In this document: one piece after another, positions 25,211-33,966 of the stretch
How the letters are laid out: the number at the start of each line of letters is the position of its first letter
Numbering within the stretch: position 1 is the first letter of the stretch
NCBI GenBank assembly: GCA_016209035.1
Contig: JACQWX010000002.1
Coordinates: 1-44,619, forward strand
Direction of reading: 5' to 3'
Length of the DNA: 44,619 nucleotides
Source: Elusimicrobiota bacterium
Lineage (GTDB): Bacteria; Elusimicrobiota; Elusimicrobia; UBA1565; UBA9628
Program-made: the position numbers and the translations under genes
Notes under the pieces: generated by a model
What the model was told of the DNA's origin: nothing
Database searches by the model: none
The model's input: only the letters and a program-made list of their open reading frames with translations

Positions 25211-28200
25211 ATGACTCCGAGAAGGGCCTCGATTGCATGCCGTTTGGCGCCGGCTTGTTCCGTGCTGCTGTGGGCGTCCGGCGCTCAAGCGTTCGACACC
25301 GTGAAGTTCCTGGAGCCGTTCAGCGTGAAGGAGGCCGCCGCGCCGGTCGCCCTGGCCGCGGCGGGCGACAGGATCTACGTTGTCGACCGTGAAAAGTGCG
25401 CCGTCCACATCTACGACGGGCAGGGCAAGTTCCTCCAGTCCGTGGGCTCCAAGGGCAAGGGCCCCAGGCAGTTCCGTGAGCCCCGGGGCATCGCGGTCGG
25501 GCCCGAGGGGCAGGTCTTCGTGGCCGACACGGGGAACGCCCGCATCCAGCTTTTGGACGCGGACGGCAAGTTCCTCTGGTCCTTCGGCTCGAGCCTGGAA
25601 GACCCCAAGGGCGTCTCGGTCGGGACGGACGGCAGGGTCTACGTCGCTGACACGGACAACGAGCGCATCAAGGTCTTCACCAAGGAGGGCATCTTCCTCT
25701 ACGGCTTCGGGTCCAAGGGCGACGAGCAAGGGCGGTTCAAGGACCCCGCGAAGGTGGCGGTGAACCCGGCCGACGAGATCCTGGTGCTCGACAGCGGCAA
25801 CGAGCGGATCCAGAAGTTCGACCCGGCCACGAAAGTTCTTGGTGAGATCTCCGTGCGGGGGGAGGATCTGGCGCTCGACCCCTACGGCTTCGTCTACGTC
25901 CTGGACCCGGGGAAGGCCAAGGTCTACGAGTTCGACGCCAAGGGGGCTCTGCTGGGCAAGTTCGGCAGCGCCGGCAAGGGGGCGACCCAGTTCAAGGACC
26001 CCAAGGCCATCGCGCTCGCGTCCGACGGGAGCGTCGTCCTGGCGCTCGATTCCGGGAATTCCCGCATCCAGCGGATCGAGGTCGCCAACAAGCTCAAGGT
26101 GGAGCGGCTCGCCTCGAACCCGGCCGCCAAGCTCCTGGTCACGGGCCCCGACGCGGCCTGGCAGTACAGGGTGGACGGCATCAGGGCCCTGGAGGACGCG
26201 GCCTACGCCTACGATCCCCAGGCCGGGCAGTTCATCGTGCTCGACAAGGACGGCAAGGAGAAGCTTCGCTTCGGGACCAGGAAGGGCAAGGGCCCGTCGG
26301 TCACCAAGGGGACGCGGGGCTTCGCGGTGAGCAGGAAGCTCGGCATCTACGTCTCCGACACGCCGAACAACCGCATCCAGCGGTTCGACCTGGAGGGGAA
26401 CTGGAAGACCAACTTCGCCGAGAAAGAAGGCTTCTTCGACAGCAGGAAGAGCGAGGGCAAGGTGCGCAGTCCCCGCGGCATCGCGGTCAACGAGGAGGGC
26501 ACGTTCTATGTGGCCGACGCGGACAACCGCCGGGTGGACGTCTTCAGCCCGGACGGCGCCTTCCTCTCCGCCATCGGGCCGCAGGTCGGCGACGACGAGC
26601 TCCGGGAGCCTCACGACTTGGCGTGGGATCCCGAGGGCTTCATCTACGTCGTGGACAAGGGGTTGAAGAAGGTCCTCAAGTTGGGCCCGTCCGGGAACCT
26701 GGTGGCGTCCTGGGGCGGCGAGGGCGACGGGGTCGGGCAGTTCCGTTCGCCGGAGGCCGTGGCTTACGACGGGAAGAACTACCTCTACGTCCTGGACAAG
26801 GACCTCCGAAGGGTGTCGGTGTTCACGAAGGAGGGCCGCTGGATGACCGATATCTTCTCCCCCGGCAAGGGAGAGCGCGAGCTCGACGAGCCCGCGGGGC
26901 TGGCGCTCCAGGGCTCGCGGCTCCTGGTGGCCGACCGCGGCAAGGGCCGGATCCTGTCCTTCGACATGCATCCCTACCTGACCGCTCCGGTCTCCATCTC
27001 GACCGCGGTCAAGGGCGGCGCCGTGACGCTCTCCTGGAAGCCGGTCTCCGATCCGTGGGCCCTGCAGTACGTGGTCCTCAGGGCGCCGTCCCCGCGCGGG
27101 CCGTGGGAGCGGGCGGGGGTCTCCGAGATGGATTCCTTCGAGGACACCGCGGCCGCCTCGGCGCAGACCTACTACTACAGCCTGGCGACCGAGTCGCGCA
27201 CGAGGGACCTCGGCGCCCCGTCGATCCCGGTGGCGGTGTTCGTCCCGGCCTCGGCCAACCGCGCGCCGGTCGAGATCTCGACGGTCGCCGTCGGCGACGT
27301 CTTCTCCGCCAACTACAAATGGTACCTGAAGAACCCGGTGGGCAGCGTGACCGTGAAGAACAACGTCAACGCCCCGTTCCAGAACCTCAAGGTCACCTTC
27401 AGGCTCAAGGAGTTCATGGACTTCGGCTACGATACGGAGATCAAGCGGCTCGGCGCCCGGGAGACGGCGGAGGTCCCGCTGATCGCGACCCTGAACAACA
27501 AGATCCTCGACGTGTCCGAGGACACGCCGGTGCAGGCCGAGTTCGAGCTGTCCTACTTCGAGGAGGGCCAGCCGCGCAGCGTCTCGCTCACCAAGCCGTC
27601 TACTCCCGCAACGCCATCACCTGGGACGATCCCAACAGGATCGGCACCTTCATCACCCCCAAGGACCCGCCCATCGTGGAATACAGCCGCGAGGTCGTCC
27701 GCACGGCGCGCTCCGAGGCCTCGGCCGGCGGCTTGAACCCGAGCCTGGTCACGGCCCAGCACCTCTGGGACGCGCTGTCCGAGTCCGGGGTCAAGTTCAT
27801 CACCAACCCCAACAACCCCTACGAGACCGTCAGCGAGGACCCCAGCTTCCCCGTGGACTACACGCAGTTCCCGAGGGACACCCTCAAGCTCAAGAGCGGC
27901 CAGTGCGACGACCTTTCGACCCTGCTGGCCGCGCTGCTCGAGTCCTCGCGGGTGAGGTCCGCGCTGCTCGACTTCCCGGGCCACATGGCCCTCATGTTCG
28001 ACACGGAGACCGACGACCCGCTGGAGGTCGGCCTGCCCGCCGAGGACCTGGTGCCGCACGACGGGACCTACTGGGTGCCGGTGGAGGCCACGATGGTCGG
28101 CCGGCCCTTGAACGAGGCGGTCCGCAAGGCCGCCTACGCCTACCGGACCGAAGATGCCAAGGGGGCGGTCAAGGTCATCGACGCGAGGCGCGCTTGGGCC

Positions 28201-28701
28201 GCCTTCGAGCCCGCGACCCTTCCCAGGACCGAGTGGGCCCCGGAAGTCCCGGCGGCCGAGGAGCGCCACAAGCGCTCCAAGACCGGCCTCGCCTTCTGGG
28301 CCAAGGAGCGCTACCGCTTCCTCAAGGCGCATTTCCAAGAGCTCATCAAGAAGAACCCCCAGGACCTGGAGGCCTTGAACGAGCTCGGGGTGCTGGAGCA
28401 CGAGGCCGGCAACAAGGGCGACGCCAGGAAGCGCTTCGGCCAGGTCCTGGCCATCGACAACGGCGACGCCTCGGCGTGGAACAACCTCGGGACCCTGGAG
28501 TTCCTGGCAGGGGACTTCGCGGCCGCGGAGGCGGACTATCTGAAGGCGACGGGAGCGGACCCGGCCGACCCGGAGGCCTGGCTCAACCTGACGCGGTGCG
28601 CGCTGAAGCTTATGAATCCGGAGAAGGCCAAGCAGTACTCGGCCAAGGCCGTCTCGCTCGATCCGGGACTCGCTCCCGCGGTCGAGACGTGGCTCAAGTG
28701 A
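25211..28701 (+). CDS. Exported NHL-repeat / transglutaminase-like / TPR protein, broken by a one-base frameshift
   Basis: Read as one gene of about 1163 residues. After a signal peptide (LAPACSVLLWASGAQA) come about ten NHL beta-propeller repeats to residue 590 (units like VFVADTGNARIQLLDADGKF). They are followed by an FN3-like domain and a beta domain typical of periplasmic NHL proteins. Next is a transglutaminase-like Cys/His region (GQCDDLSTLLAALL, then FPGHMALMFDTE) and C-terminal TPRs (LEALNELGVLEHEAGNKGDA). The first frame ends at 27736 after nonsense sequence. The second frame carries the rest to 28701. One G inserted at AAG|CCG (27595/27596) restores SVSLTKAVYSRNAITWDD, so one base is missing. 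The role is unknown, perhaps an envelope scaffold. A Shine-Dalgarno GGAGG lies 10 bp before the ATG. Confidence 0.75.
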
Positions 28702-28711
28702 AGAGGAGGTC

Positions 28712-29299
28712 ATGATGAGAAGGACGTGGATGGCGGCATGCGCGTGCGCGTTCGTGCTGGCGGGAACGGCGTTCGGGTCGACGACTCCGGTCGAGCACCC
28801 GGCCTCGACATCGCCCAAGGCCCGCAAGACCTGGCTGAGGACCTGGTTCGAGCATCTGAAACAGGGGCTCTCCGAGTCCGCGGTGCAGGGTGACTACCAG
28901 AGGGTCAGGGTGACGGCCGTGGCTGCGGTGCGCGGCAACCAGCAGCAGGCCGCGGACCAGAACAAGCCCTCCTGGAAGGCCGGGGCCAAGGGAAAGAAAT
29001 CCGCGGCGCTCAAGGCCGAGCGCCGGGAGTTCTCCCGGGCCGTGGACCTCATCCTGGAAGGCAAGGTCCAGGAAGGGGTCGCCGCGCTCGACGCTTTCGA
29101 GAAGGCCCATCCCAAGAGCACCCTTGTGTCCGATGTGCGAGAGGCCAGGGAGAAGGCCAGGGAGATGCAGGCCGCCCCGGAGCCCGTCGAAGCCGCGCCG
29201 GCGGCCGCGCCTGCGGGCAACGCGCAGCCTGACAACAAGGCCGATGCCGGCAAGCCCGAGGAAGCGGCCAAGCCGACTGATGCCGCCAAGGGCCCCTAG
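28712..29299 (+). CDS. Small exported protein of unknown function
   Basis: 195 residues. A strong Shine-Dalgarno (GAGGAGGT, 28703-28710) directly precedes ATG 28712; an ATG at 28715 has better spacing. The signal peptide is WMAACACAFVLAGTAFG. The middle is basic and helical, with a region resembling a single TPR-like hairpin (VDLILEGKVQEGVAALDAFE). The tail of about 40 residues is Ala/Pro/Lys/Glu low complexity. It follows the NHL/TPR gene by 10 bp and is probably its operon partner. I do not recognise a family. Confidence 0.65.
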   Translation: MMRRTWMAACACAFVLAGTAFGSTTPVEHPASTSPKARKTWLRTWFEHLKQGLSESAVQGDYQRVRVTAVAAVRGNQQQAADQNKPSWKAGAKGKKSAALKAERREFSRAVDLILEGKVQEGVAALDAFEKAHPKSTLVSDVREAREKAREMQAAPEPVEAAPAAAPAGNAQPDNKADAGKPEEAAKPTDAAKGP

Positions 29300-29318
29300 C
29301 CGAGCAAGCCCTGGAGGG

Positions 29319-29669
29319 ATTCTGACATCGGCGTTTCTGGCCTTGTTCTTCGCTCCAGCCTGGGCGGCCGGTCCCATGCACGCTCCGGCCGAAGGGGCTT
29401 CAGGCAAGAAGGGGTTCTTGGAGTCCGCGGGCGTCCGCATCGCCGCTCCGCAAGGCTGGCAGATCGAGGATGTTCGGAGCCGGGCGGATCCTTCCATCCG
29501 CTTCTCCCTGGTTCCGGACGTCATCAAGATCAGGCTCCTAGCGATTGTCAGAGCTTTCCTCGCCGACCAGTGTTGGGGTTGTCTGCCTAGACAGACCACC
29601 TCGATAGGGACCTGCCAGTGCCCCCCCGAAGGAGTGCTGCGCCCGGCGCGGGTGTCAGGCATTCAATAA
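29319..29669 (+). pseudogene. Decayed remnant of a small exported protein gene
   Basis: A frame open to 29669 encodes a signal-like segment (LALFFAPAWAAGPM) and then SAGVRIAAPQGWQIEDV, which looks like the start of a secreted protein of the 'GWxIxxP' type. After about residue 67 the sequence turns Cys/Arg-rich and loses protein character. There is no ATG/GTG/TTG at the expected place: GGAGGG (29313-29318) is followed by ATT CTG. The remnant runs into the palindrome at 29670. I interpret it as a truncated gene. The remaining gap (29700-29783) holds only a promoter candidate. Confidence 0.4.
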
Positions 29670-29710
29670 TGCAGAACTCTCCCCGGGGAGAGTTCTGCAA
29701 CCCTGGCACC
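29651..29710. repeat. REP-like cruciform with nested perfect 30-bp palindrome
   Basis: The outer arms GGTGTCAGG (29651-29659) and CCTGGCACC (29702-29710) pair with one G-T. Inside lies a perfect 30-bp palindrome at 29670-29699, with half-site TGCAGAACTCTCCCC. As RNA it would be a 15-bp hairpin with almost no loop and no T-tract, so a terminator role is possible but not typical. The outer arms resemble those at 3955-4005, suggesting a dispersed element family. Confidence 0.7.
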
Positions 29711-29730
29711 CTTCGAGCCGTCTTAATTGC

Positions 29731-29736
29731 TATGAT
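29731..29736 (+). promoter_or_regulatory. Candidate -10 box TATGAT of the ATPase/TPR module
   Basis: TATGAT lies 47 bp before the ATG at 29784, implying a leader of about 40 nt. No clear Shine-Dalgarno or -35 box is visible. Confidence 0.4.
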
Positions 29737-29783
29737 TCGTCGAGAGGGTTCGCGGTTCCGGTCGCGGCCCGCATGCTGACTCC

Positions 29784-31094
29784 ATGACTGCGAGTGACTT
29801 GGGCCAAGCCATCAACAATCTGGCGCTGGACCAGCCGCTTGTTTTTGAGAGAGGCGGGGAGATACCTCCGGGAGGCGATCCGGATTTCTACGTGGATCGC
29901 GAACGCAACCCCACCGAGCGTCTCATCACCCTGTTCCTGGACAGCCTGGCGCACGACAAGATACTCCTGGTCGGCCACCGCGGGACCGGGAAATCGACCG
30001 AGCTCAACAGGATCGCCGCCGACTCCCAGATCAACGGCAAATTCGCGGTCGTGCGCGTCCCGGCCGGGGAGGTCCTCGATCTCAACGACATGTCCTGCGT
30101 GGACGTCATCTTCGCCATCGCCGCGCGCGCCTTCGCCGCCGCGGCGGGCGCCAAGGTCCGGCTTTCCGGCGACTTGCTCCAGAGGCTCGAGTCATGGCGC
30201 GCGACGGTCGAGGTGGTCAAGACAGGCTCGGAGTCGGCCTCCGTGGAAACCACCGCGCGCCTCTCCGCCTGGTTCCTGGAGGCCCTGGGGAAGCTCCAGT
30301 CGAGCCACGAGACCCGCAAGGAAATGCGCAGGCGCATGGAGCCCAGGCTGACCGAGTTGATCCAGATAGCAAACGACATCCTGGAGGCCCTGCGCAAGGG
30401 CCTGGCCGGACGCGACGTGCTGCTGATCGTGGACGACACCGAGAAGGGTCCCGAAGTCGCCGGAAGGAGCGTTTTCTTCTCGGGAGGGGTTTCCCTCGGG
30501 CAGCTCCGGTGCAAGGCCGTGTTCGCTTTTCCCGTGGACCTCTACGCATCAAAGGACTTCCGCTTGATCGAGCAGAACATGGCGGGCCGCGCCTTCATCC
30601 TGCCGAACCACCACGTCCTGGACCAAGGCGGGAGGGAGGACGAGCAAGCCATCGGCAGGCTCAGGCGGGCCGCCGCGCTGCGGCTGGGAGAAGAACTGAT
30701 CGACCAACGGGCGCTCAAGCGCGCTATCCTCTCGTCGGGAGGGAACATCAGGGAATTCTTCAGGCTGCTGCGCGACGCCGCTCTCGTGGCCCGCACGGCG
30801 AGCAGAGGAAGCATCGCGGCCGACGACGTAGCCGAGGCCGAGTCCGAAATCCGCGCCTACTACGCGCGGTTCCTCGGGGAGGCGCATTTCAAGGCCCTCG
30901 ATGAGGTGCGCAGGAACGGCCGGGCCGGCAGCGAGGATGTCTTCCTCGATGTCTTGCGATGCGCGGCAGTGCTGGAGTACCGGAACGCCGAGCCCTGGAT
31001 GGGCATCCACCCGCTGGTCGTTCCGCTCCTGGAGAAATGGCGGAAAGGCGCGCCAAGCCCCAGAAAGGCGGCCGGAAAGAAGCGCGGTCGTTGA
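29784..31094 (+). CDS. P-loop ATPase of a putative ATPase/TPR signalling or conflict module
   Basis: 436 residues, no signal peptide, so cytoplasmic. An N-terminal FYVDRERNPTERL segment leads into Walker A GHRGTGKST (Lys70, residues 64-72). Walker B is VLLIVDD (212-218), and a sensor-like GRAFILPNHHV lies downstream. A winged-helix-like region follows (SSGGNIREFFRLLRDAAL and IHPLVVPLLEKW), as in KAP/STAND-like and ORC-like AAA+ proteins. The lysine-rich tail (RKAAGKKRGR) overlaps the next gene, which encodes a TPR protein, so they form a unit. No nuclease or toxic domain was found in it. Assignment to a particular ATPase clade needs a profile search. The DNA has the same GC-rich character as its surroundings. 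Confidence 0.75.
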   Translation: MTASDLGQAINNLALDQPLVFERGGEIPPGGDPDFYVDRERNPTERLITLFLDSLAHDKILLVGHRGTGKSTELNRIAADSQINGKFAVVRVPAGEVLDLNDMSCVDVIFAIAARAFAAAAGAKVRLSGDLLQRLESWRATVEVVKTGSESASVETTARLSAWFLEALGKLQSSHETRKEMRRRMEPRLTELIQIANDILEALRKGLAGRDVLLIVDDTEKGPEVAGRSVFFSGGVSLGQLRCKAVFAFPVDLYASKDFRLIEQNMAGRAFILPNHHVLDQGGREDEQAIGRLRRAAALRLGEELIDQRALKRAILSSGGNIREFFRLLRDAALVARTASRGSIAADDVAEAESEIRAYYARFLGEAHFKALDEVRRNGRAGSEDVFLDVLRCAAVLEYRNAEPWMGIHPLVVPLLEKWRKGAPSPRKAAGKKRGR

Positions 31095-32616
31095 GCGTCT
31101 TCTCGGCCTCCGACCGGAAGTTCCTGGACCGGGCGGCAAGCCTGCTGTCCGCGTCCTCCGGAAGCCTGGTGCTGATCGCGGCGGCCAGCACGCGCACGCA
31201 GGCCCTGGCCCAGGAGGAACTCCGCCGGAGGATGGGCTCCTCGCTTCGGATCAGGAACATCGCGCTCACTGAGCAGGAGCCCGACATCCGGACGCATCTC
31301 AAGGCGCTTCCCCGCGGCCGGGACGCCGTCCTCTTCGTCGCGGGCCTTCCGGAGCTGGTCAAGGCGCCGGGCGCCGGCCCTCAGGCCGCGATCCAGAACC
31401 TCAACTATTCAAGGGACCTGCTTTCAGGCGGCCGGACCGTGCTCTGGCTTGATCCGCCATCCCTGGAGCGGGTCTTCAGGCAGGCCCCGGACCTCTGGCA
31501 CATAAGGACCCTGAGCGCGATCCTGGAGACCGAGGAGGACAGGCTTTCAGCCGCCCGTTCAGGAATCCTGGCGCGAAAGGAGCGGGGGGAATTCGCGGGC
31601 CAGGACATCGAGGCCCGGGTCGGCGAGGCCGGCGCCAGGCTCGATGCCGCCCGCTCCGCAAGCTCATCGGACCCGTTGAGGTTCGGGCAGTTGCTCTTGG
31701 ACGTCGCGTCGGAACTGATCCTTGGCTCAAGGCTCGATGAGGCTGAAAAGGCCCTCGACGAGGCCGCGCAATCCATCGGCCTGCTGCCGGCTGGTTCCAA
31801 TGACCCGGGACAGAGGCAGTTCCTTGGCTTGAAGGCACGGCACGAGCAATTGCTCGGAGACCTGGCAATGGCCCGGTCGCAAGCCGGCCGCGCCAGGGAG
31901 CGCTACAACGCAGGGAAGGAATTGTTCTCAAAGGCCGGGAGCCGCCTCGGAGAGGCCAACTGCATCCAGAGTCTAGGGCACGTGCATCGGGCCTTTTCAG
32001 AGCACGAGAAGGCAAGGGAGCGATACGAGGAAGCGATCATCATCTACAGGGAGATCGGACGCCGCCTCGGAGAGGCCAACTGCATCCAGGAGAGGCCAAC
32101 TGCATCCAGGGCTTGGGGGACGTTCATCGGGCCTTTTCAGAGCACGAGAAGGCAAGGGAGCGATACGAGGAAGCGATCATCATCTACAGGGAGATCGGAG
32201 AGCGCGTCGGAGAGGCCAACTGCATCCAGGGCTTGGGGGACGTGCATTGGGCCCTTTCAGAGCACGAGAAGGCAAGGGAGCGGTACGAGGAAGCGCTCAT
32301 CATCTACAGGGAGATCGGAGACCGCGTCGGAGAGGCCAACTGCATCCAGGGCTTGGGGGACGTGCATCAGGCCTTTTCAGAGCACGAGAAGGCAAGGGAG
32401 CGATACGAGGAAGCGATCATCATCTACAGGGAGATCGGAGACCGCGTCGGAGAGGCCAACTGCATCCAGGGCTTGGGGGACGTTCATCGGGCCTTTTCAG
32501 AGCACGAGAAGGCAAGGGAGCGATACGAGGAAGCGCTTCTCATTTTCAGGGAGATCGGCGATGCCGAAGGGCAGGCAGGTTGCCTGCGCAGCCTGGGGAG
32601 AAACTCTAAGTCATGA
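31037..32616 (+). CDS. TPR protein with NTPase-like N-domain and near-identical 120-bp repeats; frame broken by a 20-bp duplication
   Basis: About 519 residues if the duplication is removed. ATG 31037 lies inside the ATPase gene; TTG 31091, overlapping its stop as TTGA, is a good alternative. Residues about 20-190 form an alpha/beta domain without a P-loop (SGSLVLIAAASTRTQALAQ, later SGGRTVLWLDP and APDLWHIRTL). I recall that pattern from proteins with STAND-type ATPases and TPRs. Five 40-residue TPRs follow (GEANCIQGLGDVHRAFSEHE type). A 20-bp direct duplication (32070-32089 = 32090-32109) shifts the frame. The true TPR frame resumes from 32090 and ends at 32616, overlapping the next ATG. 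Without frame restoration translation continues in an Arg/Ser-rich frame to 32683. Confidence 0.7.
31950..32569 (+). repeat. Five 120-bp tandem repeats encoding 40-residue TPRs
   Basis: Units start at 31950, 32090, 32210, 32330 and 32450; a 20-bp duplication separates the first two. Units two to five differ at only a handful of bases. Such DNA-level identity means recent amplification or gene conversion. Because 120 is a multiple of three, every frame that is open in one unit stays open through the array, which is why two frames are readable. Confidence 0.95.
32070..32109 (+). repeat. 20-bp tandem duplication that shifts the TPR frame
   Basis: GAGAGGCCAACTGCATCCAG is present twice in direct succession. 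Since 20 is not a multiple of three, it moves the reading frame. Removing one copy restores a continuous product from the N-domain through all five TPRs. Confidence 0.95.
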
Positions 32617-33788
32617 AACGGAATGCCATGTCGGCCATCGTCGCCTCATTGCTCGGGCTTGCGTCATGGGCCGGCGCCCATGACGCCATCAGGGTGTGCG
32701 ACACGAACCTAGTGTGCAACCCCTACGGACAGCAGGGCATCATCGACTTCGCCAAGGACTACGAGCAGTACCCTCGCGACGTCACCCTCTATGTCCTGGG
32801 GCATCCGTTCGGCTTCGACGTGGCCTCCGCGGTCGCCCAGGACAACTGCGGGGCGGACTGCACCAGCCTGAGGTTCCAGAGCGCGGAGATGGGCATCGAC
32901 CAGACCTTCACCGGGGGGAACACCGCGGAGGTCAGCCGAGCCTTCCAGGACTTCGTCAAGAGCGAGTCCTTCCTGAGGGCCTTCATCAAGCTCATCAACT
33001 CGGGCGCGGGCGCGGTCATCTCCGGCAGTCCCATCGCCACCGTCGGCACGGTGGTGCGCGCGGGATTCCAGGACACGATGTTCTCCAACATCAAGACGGC
33101 CGAGGAGAAAGGCGCCGCCGCGCCGGGCCGCGATCCCGCGGTCTCGGCCAGCTACGGCCAGTTCAAGGACTCGGGCTACGAGGGGAAGGTGATCTCGGTC
33201 TCTCCCGGGTTCTCTCTCGACTTCGGCGAGCACAAGGACAAGAAGCTCAAGTTCACGATCCCGCTCTCCCAGATCGACGTGGAGGGTCTGAAGACCTACA
33301 GGGCCGGCATCATCGTCCAGTACCAGCATCCATTCTATCTGCCGGGCAACGTCACCGCGACCATCGGCCCCGGGCTGTCGTACTCGGCCATGGGCTCTAC
33401 GGATCTGCCCAACTTCTCCGGGATCGCGGGCGCCGCCTTCTCGATCACGGTCAACAAGGACTGGAAGAAGACCTTCGCGACCGTGGGCGGCTACTACGGC
33501 GGCTTCAAGAACATGGGCGGCCTCGACACCGGGATCAGGGCCGATGTGTTCGGGTGGGGCTTCCAGACAGGCTACCGGTTCGGCAAGCGCACGGTCGCGG
33601 CCGCCTACGCGGTGGGCATCCAGGAGAGCGTCCGGGGCTTCAACCGCACGACCTACCACACCGCGGGCGTCTCCCTGAGCTACAGGATCTTCAACCGCTT
33701 CAACGTCACGGGCTCGGCCCAGCACCTCTTCGGGCTGTCCAACCGCCAGTTCGCGGAGGTCGGGCTCGGCTCGGCGTGGTTCTTCTGA
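32613..33788 (+). CDS. Exported protein with probable C-terminal outer-membrane beta-barrel
   Basis: 391 residues. The ATG overlaps the preceding TPR stop as ATGA. A signal peptide (MSAIVASLLGLASWAGA) is followed by a globular N-terminal part with four cysteines (VCDTNLVC and DNCGADC) that could form disulphides in the periplasm. From about residue 190 the sequence alternates in barrel style (SVSPGFSLDFGEHKDKKLKF, RAGIIVQYQHPFYLPGNVTA) and ends FAEVGLGSAWFF, with the terminal Phe typical of outer-membrane barrels. Coupling to a cytoplasmic ATPase/TPR pair is unexpected and may be fortuitous. I do not recognise a family. Confidence 0.65.
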   Translation: MKRNAMSAIVASLLGLASWAGAHDAIRVCDTNLVCNPYGQQGIIDFAKDYEQYPRDVTLYVLGHPFGFDVASAVAQDNCGADCTSLRFQSAEMGIDQTFTGGNTAEVSRAFQDFVKSESFLRAFIKLINSGAGAVISGSPIATVGTVVRAGFQDTMFSNIKTAEEKGAAAPGRDPAVSASYGQFKDSGYEGKVISVSPGFSLDFGEHKDKKLKFTIPLSQIDVEGLKTYRAGIIVQYQHPFYLPGNVTATIGPGLSYSAMGSTDLPNFSGIAGAAFSITVNKDWKKTFATVGGYYGGFKNMGGLDTGIRADVFGWGFQTGYRFGKRTVAAAYAVGIQESVRGFNRTTYHTAGVSLSYRIFNRFNVTGSAQHLFGLSNRQFAEVGLGSAWFF

Positions 33789-33806
33789 CGCGGCGCTGAG
33801 CCGTTG

Positions 33807-33828
33807 GGCCCATGCAGGGGTGGGCCCG
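33807..33828 (+). terminator. Hairpin after the barrel gene, possible terminator
   Basis: GGGCCCA-tgcagggg-TGGGCCC forms a 7-bp stem 19 bp after the stop, between converging genes, but has no T-tract. The rest of the 33789-33966 gap shows a TAGAAT box (33883-33888) and only a doubtful tiny ORF. Confidence 0.35.
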
Positions 33829-33966
33829 CTTCCGTCGCTCGGGTGGGTCTTCCGCCTGTTCCGCGCAGCCCTGGGTCTGCGGTAGAATGGGAGGCGTGAG
33901 TTCTGGGCGCCGCGTCCCAACCCTTGCTCGCGCCGCCGGCCTGGACCGCGCCGCGCACAAGAAGCT

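Noticed and set aside
31950..32569. Regular repeats considered as a CRISPR array
   Set aside because: The 120-bp units are contiguous with no unique spacers and encode TPR helices; there are no cas genes.
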